From positions 1 through 22,314 of IMG/VR virus record IMGVR_UViG_3300010885_013243: a stretch of 22,314 bases of DNA, one strand, 5' to 3'. Positions 16,656 through 22,314 of the stretch are shown here, piece by piece. The notes beneath the pieces are model-generated. The model searched no databases. It was not told the origin of the DNA and saw nothing but the letters and a program-made list of their open reading frames with translations. Numbering within the stretch: the first letter of the stretch is position 1; every line of letters starts with the position of its first letter. This stretch comes from a virus. Position numbers and translations under genes: made by a program.

Positions 16656-16683
16656 AGCCTCGCCCAACCCGGCGAGGCTTTTT
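16656..16683 (+). terminator. Strong Rho-independent terminator
   Basis: GCCTCGCC (16657-16664) and GGCGAGGC (16671-16678) form a perfect 8-pair GC-rich stem around a 6-base loop, extended by one A-T pair and followed by five Ts. It is the most GC-rich short segment in this AT-rich window and closes the transcript of the 15590 gene. Confidence 0.92.
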
Positions 16684-16714
16684 ATTTACCATAAAATTTA
16701 AACAATATTTTATA

Positions 16715-16730
16715 TATTAGTGCACTAATA
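16715..16730. promoter_or_regulatory. Perfect 16-base palindrome just upstream of a start codon
   Basis: TATTAGTGCACTAATA is a perfect inverted repeat with no spacer. It ends 8 bases before the ATG at 16739 and lies downstream of a strong terminator, in the short region where transcription of the tail genes would start. It could be an operator for a dimeric regulator, or a weak hairpin at the ribosome site. The function is unproven. Confidence 0.45.
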
Positions 16731-16738
16731 GACTTGTA

Positions 16739-17437
16739 ATGACAGCAAATGAAATATCCAGTACTATAAGAAATAGAGTATACGATGCACTAACAGGTAA
16801 CATCGCAGACCAATCTCTTAGTACTGATCAATTATATGATGAAATAGATTTAGTAAGAGCAGACTTTGTAAATAAGTATGCTATGACTTCTAAGTTAAAT
16901 ACTAAATATTTATTGCAGTCTATAGATAACTTAGAATTAAACTGCACTAGCTTGGCTTACACAGAATGTTGCGATGCATTTAGACATTGTTCAGATGAAG
17001 TGCCTGCCGTAGAAATTCCAGCTTTATTAGCTACACCAGATGATAGTGCAATAGAATATTTAGGGCTGACAAACAAACAAGAAAAATTTTCAGTGTATTT
17101 TAGCACTACAGATATAGATAACCATAAATACCGTATAAAAACAGCCAAGAGGCCTTATGTATTTGTTGATACTACTTTGAACGCTAACAACAAATATACA
17201 TTATACTTTTTTAATATGGGTTCTCATAATCCGTTAAAATACGTTTCTATTAGAGCCATGTTTACTCTGCCTTCTTCAGTTATGCCTTATGACTTTAACT
17301 ACTTAGATAGAGAATATCCTGCGCCTGCTCATATGCAAATGGCTATAATAGATAATCTTACAGAGAAATACGTTAGATACTACAGGCAGCTAGGAGTAAC
17401 CCAAGTTCCAAATCAACAAAACGATAACATTAAATAA
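16739..17437 (+). CDS. Putative ring/adaptor protein of the neck
   Basis: This 232-residue protein begins with an all-helical segment, TANEISSTIRNRVYDALTG, then LSTDQLYDEIDLVRADFVNKY (about residues 27-47). This is the helical-bundle start typical of podovirus head-tail adaptors. It continues as beta-rich sequence with a Cys-containing stretch (LNCTSLAYTECCDAFRHC) and ends in a helix, HMQMAIIDNLTEKYVRYYRQLG, with a flexible Asn/Gln tail. Helix-beta-helix order is common to P22 gp4/T7 gp11-like adaptors and to crAss-like ring proteins. It starts just after a strong terminator and palindrome, so it is probably the first gene of a new transcription unit. The ferritin gene follows 3 bases later. 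Assignment is by layout and order. Confidence 0.5.
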   Translation: MTANEISSTIRNRVYDALTGNIADQSLSTDQLYDEIDLVRADFVNKYAMTSKLNTKYLLQSIDNLELNCTSLAYTECCDAFRHCSDEVPAVEIPALLATPDDSAIEYLGLTNKQEKFSVYFSTTDIDNHKYRIKTAKRPYVFVDTTLNANNKYTLYFFNMGSHNPLKYVSIRAMFTLPSSVMPYDFNYLDREYPAPAHMQMAIIDNLTEKYVRYYRQLGVTQVPNQQNDNIK

Positions 17438-17440
17438 ATC

Positions 17441-17992
17441 ATGGCTTTAGAAAAGATTATAAACAATTCAGATAATAACGCTATTAAAAATGGCTTAATA
17501 AATACTGAATGTGTAGAATTATTAAACTTTAGAATTACAGAAGAAGATAAATCTGCTAGATTATATCATAACATGTATATGTTTTTGAATAATAAAGGTT
17601 ATACTGGGGCGGGAGAATTATGGCATAAGTACGGACATGAAGAGGAAGTACATTCTGATTGGGCTAGAAATTACTTATTAGATCTTGGTATACAACCAGA
17701 GCTTAGAGATTTACCAGCTATTATGCCCAAAGAGTATAAAAGTTTTCCAGAAGTAATACGCTTATCTTATGACCACGAAGTAGAAATTACAAATCAGTGT
17801 AAAGAACTAGCGGCTTGCGCTATGAAATGCGGAGACCATATGTTATATCAATTAGCGTTGAAATTTTTAGCAGAGCAAATAGAAGAGATTGGTAAGATGC
17901 AAACTTGGTTAGATAAACTAGAAGCATTTGGAGAAGGTCCAGAGGCTCTTAGATTTTTAGATAATGAAATGGGTGAATTAGCAAAAGGTTAA
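17441..17992 (+). CDS. Ferritin (FtnA-type non-haem ferritin) encoded in the phage neck/tail cluster
   Basis: This 183-residue protein has the four-helix ferritin pattern and all classic diiron-centre ligands. Glu35 lies in EEDKSARLYHNM, Glu68 and His71 in HEEEVHSDW, Glu113 in YDHEVEIT, and Gln146 and Glu149 in FLAEQIEEI. These align with Glu17, Glu50, His53, Glu94, Gln127 and Glu130 of E. coli FtnA. The similarity continues to the end: WLDKLEAFG...EALRFLDNEMGEL corresponds to the FtnA C-terminal helix. Ferritins oxidise Fe2+ and store it as ferric mineral in 24-subunit shells. The gene lies 3 bases after a ring-type gene and 3 bases before the next ORF, so it is an integral member of the late operon. 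Whether it assembles a cage, sits in the virion, or manages iron in the infected cell cannot be told from sequence. Confidence 0.93.
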   Translation: MALEKIINNSDNNAIKNGLINTECVELLNFRITEEDKSARLYHNMYMFLNNKGYTGAGELWHKYGHEEEVHSDWARNYLLDLGIQPELRDLPAIMPKEYKSFPEVIRLSYDHEVEITNQCKELAACAMKCGDHMLYQLALKFLAEQIEEIGKMQTWLDKLEAFGEGPEALRFLDNEMGELAKG

Positions 17993-17995
17993 TAA

Positions 17996-18118
17996 ATGTT
18001 ATTATACAAAAAAGGCGGGTCTGTAAAAGAATCTATGAATTGCGGAGAAGTTAAACCTTCACCCAATAAACATAAGAAAATCATGAAACTGTATTGTATT
18101 AATGGTAAGAAAAATTAG
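17996..18118 (+). CDS. N-terminal half of a frame-split small basic protein
   Basis: The ATG lies 3 bases after the ferritin stop. It encodes 40 residues beginning MLLYKKGGSVKESMNCGE and ends at TAG (18116-18118) just after a run of five A (18110-18114). The reading continues in the -1 frame without a gap: inserting one A into the run would join INGKK to KLVHAGDDRY. The full-length product would be about 83 residues. The start YKKGGSVK is of a kind common in crAss-like small proteins. Either a one-base deletion (biological or sequencing) or a frameshift signal separates the halves. Confidence 0.6.
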   Translation: MLLYKKGGSVKESMNCGEVKPSPNKHKKIMKLYCINGKKN

Positions 18119-18246
18119 TGCATGCAGGTGATGATAGATACGTAAATAATGTAGATTCTAAAAGAGCAGCTTTTAAAGCTAGGCATAAATGTAGTACAGC
18201 AAAGCCAGGCACAGCTAGACATTTGGCTTGCACAGAATTATGGTAA
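18118..18246 (+). CDS. C-terminal half of the frame-split small protein (RHKC...LACTELW module)
   Basis: This frame is open from 18109. A GTG at 18118 overlaps the TAG of the upstream half and would give 42 residues if used. The sequence VHAGDDRYVNN, then FKARHKCSTAKPGTARHLACTELW up to the TAA at 18244-18246, is a small Lys/Arg- and Cys-containing module recognisable in many phages as RHxC..AKPGTxxxLACxxLW. The two Cys and conserved His/Trp suggest a compact, possibly metal-binding fold. Preservation of the whole module argues that the frame break is recent, recoded or an assembly error. Function is unknown. Confidence 0.6.
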   Translation: MHAGDDRYVNNVDSKRAAFKARHKCSTAKPGTARHLACTELW

Positions 18247-18261
18247 TAAAATAAAAATATT

Positions 18262-19338
18262 ATGATATTAAAAAAATACCGATCCGGTAATGTTTTTTCT
18301 TTCCCAGAAAACCATGACTTTATTTACAGGGAGTCTGGAGGCACTTATGAAAAGCTACCTCTTAACGCCGTGTTTTTGAAAAATGCTAATAAAATTAAAG
18401 GCCCTTTAAAATATTATAAAGTTGATGAAAATCAGATTGAAAAATTAAATAATTATCACAAAACAATAGATGTGCCAGAGTTTTTGTACCCAGGAAATCC
18501 TAAATTTAAATACCAAGTTGATAGGTCTTCCGGTAAAATACTTAAAGCCCCTATAAATTCTAAAAATCCCAATAGCTATTACGAAGTTGATAGTAAGCAA
18601 CAAGCTAAAATGAAAGCCTACTTAGCAAACAATGCGGATAAAATCAAGGCTGAAAATGAAAAAAGATTTTACTCTGTGGAAGATCCTAAATATCAAGATG
18701 TAATTAATTTAACTACATTTAACAGAGAATTAACTGAACCAACCATTAAGAGTAATACTGCAAATTTAACTACTGGTAGATATAATACCGGTAAAGTACC
18801 TACACAAACTTTGGATAGCATTGTAGCTGCCGCAGATAGACATGGTATAGATAGAAGTATAGCTTTAGCTATGGCTGGCAGAGAAAGTACTTTTGGTTAC
18901 GGCGTGCAAGAGGAGACTGGAGAGCGTAGAGGGCAAAATCCTGTAAACGTCATGAGCGCCTGGGCTCCTAAAATAGCTGCAATGGACCCTGTAAATACAA
19001 CCTTCCACAGCAATAAAAAATTAGCTCAAAAATACGATAATTTATTACATAAATATAATCAAAAAGAAGGACTTTTTTATGATTTAACCTCTGATTATGA
19101 TAAGTTACCTTTACAAGAAAGAAAAGAATTATATAAAAAATTTGTAGATCAAACACAATATAGTAAAAAGTTTTTTGACTCAACAAATTCTGGTTCTTAT
19201 GAATATATCATGCGTCATCTGAAAAATGTTGGTATTCAAGGTTGGAATCCTAAAGACCCTAACTATGGAAGAGCTATACAAAAAGATGTTGAATTAATTA
19301 AAAGAGACCCAGTATTAAATAAATATTTAAAAAAATAA
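18262..19338 (+). CDS. Putative virion lytic transglycosylase-like protein
   Basis: This 358-residue protein has two parts. The N-terminal 130 residues contain two copies of an approximately 55-residue repeat, seen best as YYKVDENQIEKLNNY (51-65) and YYEVDSKQQAKMKAY (106-120). Each copy is preceded by an F-x-Y/SG...LP or KAPIN stretch. The middle (about residues 185-215) has SIVAAADRHGIDRSIALAMA followed by GRESTFGYG, which fits the SLT/lysozyme-like pattern with Glu208 as the likely catalytic acid. The C-terminal part is helical and includes NVGIQGWNPKDPNYGRAIQKD. Such enzymes cut peptidoglycan glycan strands, and in phage structural operons they help the genome cross the cell wall. No signal peptide is seen. 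The catalytic assignment is from motif pattern and needs structural confirmation. Confidence 0.6.
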   Translation: MILKKYRSGNVFSFPENHDFIYRESGGTYEKLPLNAVFLKNANKIKGPLKYYKVDENQIEKLNNYHKTIDVPEFLYPGNPKFKYQVDRSSGKILKAPINSKNPNSYYEVDSKQQAKMKAYLANNADKIKAENEKRFYSVEDPKYQDVINLTTFNRELTEPTIKSNTANLTTGRYNTGKVPTQTLDSIVAAADRHGIDRSIALAMAGRESTFGYGVQEETGERRGQNPVNVMSAWAPKIAAMDPVNTTFHSNKKLAQKYDNLLHKYNQKEGLFYDLTSDYDKLPLQERKELYKKFVDQTQYSKKFFDSTNSGSYEYIMRHLKNVGIQGWNPKDPNYGRAIQKDVELIKRDPVLNKYLKK

Positions 19339-19341
19339 TAT

Positions 19342-20088
19342 ATGGCACAGGAACAAACAGCTACACCTTTTTACGATTTTATGTATCCTAAGTTTTTACT
19401 GAAGGATCTTTATGATATAGATATGACTCCAGACGATTATTTAGAGCGAGCATATAATGTCTTCAGAGCTATAGGAAATATAGCTGTAGGTGTGCATTCT
19501 TTTTCTTTTACTGTGGATAGTACTAAAAAAGTAAAATTACCTTGCAATTGTGAATTTATAGAAGCAGTTTCTAGTGATGAAAACCCTCTTATGCGTGAAG
19601 AAGAATTAGTTATTTACTCTTCAAACTCAAATATATCTCCTAACGCTTATCTAGCTGATATAGTTTCTAATGAAGAATTAAGAAGAATCATTATACCTCA
19701 AAGTAGTAATTTACATCCTACAGGGCAATTAGTTCCTTATAATCTAGAGCATAAACATTTACATTTCAACGATGAACAAATTGGTGCAAGATGTGTATGT
19801 ATATATAGAGGGGTTTTAGTAGATGATCAAGATAATCCTTTATTATTCAGAAAAGAAGCCGAAGCCATAGCCGCAAAATTAGCTTTTGTACATACTCAAA
19901 AACAAGTATTTATGAGAGATCCTGCAGCAGCAAATATATTAGCTTATATAAAACCGGAATCTGAAAGATTAATGGCTGCCGCTAAAATACCAGAATATAT
20001 TTCTCAAAATCAATGGGATAGAATACTTGCAGCTAAAGTTAGGAATGATAGAAAAGTATTTAATAGATCTTTTAAATCATTACAATAA
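19342..20088 (+). CDS. Putative tail-tube/adaptor protein (P22 gp4 / T7 gp11-like type)
   Basis: This 248-residue protein begins with FYDFMYPKFLLKDLYDIDMTPDDYLERAYNVFRAIGN, a helical opening (about residues 10-46). It is followed by beta-sequence with KVKLPCNCEFIEAVSSDE, which matches the arrangement in crAss-like tail tubular proteins. It ends in long helices (about 165-245: EAEAIAAKLAFVHTQKQVFM, ESERLMAAAKIPEY) with a basic tail. Adaptors of this type form a ring between portal and tail tip. It directly precedes another conserved gene (TAATG stop-start overlap), two genes before the stabilisation protein, which is the expected neighbourhood. The exact ring position is inferred. Confidence 0.55.
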   Translation: MAQEQTATPFYDFMYPKFLLKDLYDIDMTPDDYLERAYNVFRAIGNIAVGVHSFSFTVDSTKKVKLPCNCEFIEAVSSDENPLMREEELVIYSSNSNISPNAYLADIVSNEELRRIIIPQSSNLHPTGQLVPYNLEHKHLHFNDEQIGARCVCIYRGVLVDDQDNPLLFRKEAEAIAAKLAFVHTQKQVFMRDPAAANILAYIKPESERLMAAAKIPEYISQNQWDRILAAKVRNDRKVFNRSFKSLQ

Positions 20089-20861
20089 TGTCTCTTTATG
20101 TAAACACTAAAAATGGTGGGCGTAAAAGGGTAAGAGAGTATGATACATCTTTAATGTTAACTTTAAAAGATGTAATACCTAATGATCCAGCATTTGCTAA
20201 AAGAAGTTTACAACGTAGTAAATCGGCTCCGGAAGGAAGATTAAGAGATTTTTACAATTCTAAATGTAATTCTTCCCTCATAAGAAAAATATTTACTTTT
20301 ACATTAAAGTGTATTCTGTGGGAAGTTGCGGCAGGTAATTGCTCTTTCTCATGGCCTAACAAAAGCACAGCTAAAATTTTTGTAGGCACTTTAAACGATT
20401 CTATAGTGCGTAGTAAAGCAAAATTTGGTAAATTAAACTATATAGATCTTACAAGAACAGATTACACAGTGCCTTACCTAACCATGTCTTTCCCTAAATA
20501 TACTAAAAAAGCAGATATAAAAGTCTATGTAAATAAAGAGATATTCAATACCATGATAGCTCAAGCAAATACAGGTAAAGGGTTTTCAAAAAGACCCAGA
20601 CAACTTGATTATTTTTTACCATATATTTATGAAGAATTTAGTTATATTTCAGAGTCTAGTATTAGAAATTTAATAACTGAATGTTTTAGTAAATTATTAT
20701 TTACTCTTAAACAAGGAGAAGAAGTTAGGATATTAGATAATACAGGAGAAATTAGGTTTTTCCGGGCTTTAGGTAATTTACACGATGAAGTTATGACTAA
20801 AGTTGTTAAAAGACGTATGGAAAAAGAACATAAAGAAAAGTATGAAAAATTCTTCATTTAA
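20088..20861 (+). CDS. Conserved-looking tail-module protein with possible IHF/HU-like C-terminal segment
   Basis: This 257-residue basic protein overlaps its neighbours at both ends (1 base and 20 bases). The C-terminal part (about residues 186-228) reads ISESSIRNLITECFSKLLFTL, then KQGEEVRILDNTGEIRFFRALG. This resembles the helix-helix-beta layout of HU/IHF subunits (helices, then LxxGexVxixxxGxFxxR). A related stretch around residues 62-100 may be a second, diverged copy. crAss-like phages are known to carry IHF-like genes near their structural genes. The C-terminus is highly basic (KRRMEKEHKEKYEK). The IHF relation is a weak pattern-level call, and a structural tail role is equally possible. 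Confidence 0.45.
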   Translation: MSLYVNTKNGGRKRVREYDTSLMLTLKDVIPNDPAFAKRSLQRSKSAPEGRLRDFYNSKCNSSLIRKIFTFTLKCILWEVAAGNCSFSWPNKSTAKIFVGTLNDSIVRSKAKFGKLNYIDLTRTDYTVPYLTMSFPKYTKKADIKVYVNKEIFNTMIAQANTGKGFSKRPRQLDYFLPYIYEEFSYISESSIRNLITECFSKLLFTLKQGEEVRILDNTGEIRFFRALGNLHDEVMTKVVKRRMEKEHKEKYEKFFI

Positions 20862-22314
20862 TATATTCTCAGAATTAAACGCCGACACTCACCCGTTAAA
20901 TGCTAAAAATTTAATGATGGTAGATGCTGTAAACGCGTCTCTTACTACTGAAGGTGAAAATCAATTAATTTTGCAAAACATGAAAGGTAATGAGGTTTTT
21001 AGCCAATTACCTGATGGTTATAAACCAGTTGCAATTTCAGTATATAACAATGTAGCTTATATATTATCTGCTAAATTTGATGGATTTGGCCAATTTATAT
21101 CCGCTGAATTAGGTAGTTTTCCTAGCCCACAGTGGGGAAATCCCATTAATCCTACATTAGAACCTGGTATTAATACCACAGAAGATTTCTACCCTTTATT
21201 GCAACAATATTCACCTTTAAAAAACTTCTTGCCTAGTAATGTTGTAGGAGCTTCTTTAGACGATGATAAAAATTATGTTTATCCTTTTCAAACATCTGCT
21301 TTTAATTTAAAGAATGATCGTCTGGTGGAAATGGAAGTACAGCCTTCTTATGATGATTCTGTAAATATAATTATTACGGACGACTACAATCCTATAAGAC
21401 TAATTAATAGTAGGTTTAGAGTTTCTGAAGATGGTAAACACGCAGCTATTGCAAACAGAAGACAAAAGAAAGATACTAATACTTATTCTGAATTACATTT
21501 TGATTCTACAAAATTAATCAAAAGTTCTGATTTAATACCTGATTTAAAATTTTTAGGGGTATTTAATGGCGGATTTTTCACAGGCGGTGGCTATAGATTT
21601 TATTTTAGATATTTAGATTCTGATGGATCTCTTACCGATATAATAGAAGAATCTCGTTTAGTGGCTATGGCTTACAGTGGCTATGGTGCTGCGGCTTCTG
21701 AAAACACGGGTCAATTAGTAAAATTCAGATTAGAAAATCTAGATACAAAATTTTCAGGTTTAAAAGTTTATTTTTCTAAAGGAGATAATCCTACATCTGA
21801 TGTAACTGTTGTATACGAAATTTTACAAATATATGATGTAACTGATACAAGTATAGATATTACTATATATGGTAATGAAACTACCACTTTGTACAACGTA
21901 GATAAATTAAATTTATCTTATTCTAGTATAGGTACAGTTAGAACAATGACTCAGTATGATGACCGCTTAATTTTAGGTAACGTCACCAGTGCAGTAAATG
22001 ATTACGAATTTTTGAGAGAAATCTGTAGAGATATAATTATAAAAGAAGGCGGAGAGCCTATGATTATTAGATCTTCTAATACTTTAAAGGTTGGTTATGC
22101 AGACCCTGAAAATGTGTATGATAAATTAGGTTATTGGGCCGGGGAAACTTATGAAGTGGGAGCTGTATTTATTATGCCTGATAACACACTTAGTCCAGTT
22201 ATACCTTTTAGAGGTGGGGACAACTTTGAAGATACTTATACACCCACTGCTAATTTAACTATAAATGATATAGGATCTGATGGATTTGTAAAAAATAGTT
22301 TATATGCAGAAAAT
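20842..22314 (+). CDS. Tail stabilisation (muzzle) protein, 5' part, truncated by window end
   Basis: The ATG at 20842 lies inside the end of the preceding gene (20-base overlap), and the frame stays open to the last base, giving 491 residues. The N-terminus has NADTHPLNAKNLMMVDAVNASL then ILQNMKGNEVF and LPDGYKPVAISVYNNVAYILS, with the beta-propeller-like pattern of crAss-like tail stabilisation proteins related to P22 gp10. Further on, TQYDDRLILGNVTSAVNDYE and a YWAGETYEVGAVFIMPDNTLSPV motif (near nt 22130-22200) are strong family signatures. These proteins form the distal tail nozzle and muzzle that hold the genome in and bind tail fibres. The C-terminal part lies outside the window. Confidence 0.85.
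   Translation, partial: MKNSSFNIFSELNADTHPLNAKNLMMVDAVNASLTTEGENQLILQNMKGNEVFSQLPDGYKPVAISVYNNVAYILSAKFDGFGQFISAELGSFPSPQWGNPINPTLEPGINTTEDFYPLLQQYSPLKNFLPSNVVGASLDDDKNYVYPFQTSAFNLKNDRLVEMEVQPSYDDSVNIIITDDYNPIRLINSRFRVSEDGKHAAIANRRQKKDTNTYSELHFDSTKLIKSSDLIPDLKFLGVFNGGFFTGGGYRFYFRYLDSDGSLTDIIEESRLVAMAYSGYGAAASENTGQLVKFRLENLDTKFSGLKVYFSKGDNPTSDVTVVYEILQIYDVTDTSIDITIYGNETTTLYNVDKLNLSYSSIGTVRTMTQYDDRLILGNVTSAVNDYEFLREICRDIIIKEGGEPMIIRSSNTLKVGYADPENVYDKLGYWAGETYEVGAVFIMPDNTLSPVIPFRGGDNFEDTYTPTANLTINDIGSDGFVKNSLYAEN

Noticed and set aside
18968-19186. Minus-strand ORF with a hydrophobic product opposite the transglycosylase-like gene
   Set aside because: The apparent membrane-like composition comes from reading A-rich coding sequence in reverse; nothing else supports it.

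Overview
The window carries a one-directional (all + strand) virion-morphogenesis block of a tailed phage that is best read as crAss-like (order Crassvirales). The call rests on the ordered set: TerS-like gene, large terminase, 788-residue portal, acidic scaffold-like protein, major capsid protein of the crAss type, a run of neck/ring-type proteins, and a C-terminal partial gene whose sequence fits the crAss tail stabilisation (muzzle) protein. The DNA is AT-rich, start codons follow A-rich leaders without convincing Shine-Dalgarno sequences, and genes abut or overlap by a few bases. This fits a Bacteroidota host, which is an inference from sequence style.

Layout. Positions 3-1553 hold the 3' part of a large gene ending in a HExxH metallopeptidase-like domain. 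Positions 1609-5854 hold the packaging genes: a YodC/DUF2158-like small protein, a putative small terminase subunit, and TerL. TerL is interrupted exactly inside its Walker A motif by a 368-residue LAGLIDADG intein with the hallmarks of class 3 inteins. Positions 5910-9020 hold a protein built of two GroES-like domains, the portal, and a 46-residue ORF. Positions 9022-10942 hold three unrecognised genes, possibly head fibre or decoration proteins. Positions 10994-13674 hold the scaffold-like gene and the major capsid protein, separated by a structured leader and closed by a terminator. Positions 13794-16636 hold two neck-type or conserved genes and an abundant-looking structural protein with its own leader and terminator. 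Positions 16739-20861 hold a ring-type protein, a true ferritin homologue with all diiron ligands, a small gene split by a frameshift, a lytic-transglycosylase-like protein, a tail-tube/adaptor-type protein and a protein with a possible IHF-like segment. The tail stabilisation gene runs off the right edge.

How the genes work together. Scaffold and MCP build the prohead around the portal. The GroES-like protein may help fold capsid or other virion proteins with the host chaperonin. TerS/TerL fill the head, but TerL should gain its ATPase only after intein splicing. Ring, adaptor and muzzle proteins build the short tail, and the transglycosylase-like and metallopeptidase-like proteins are candidates for virion enzymes used at entry. 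The ferritin is the most unexpected member: it sits between a ring gene and tail genes, 3 bases after the ring gene, in the position of a virion component or co-expressed late protein.

No tRNA, CRISPR array, insertion sequence or minus-strand gene was found. There is no gene-free stretch longer than 300 bases.
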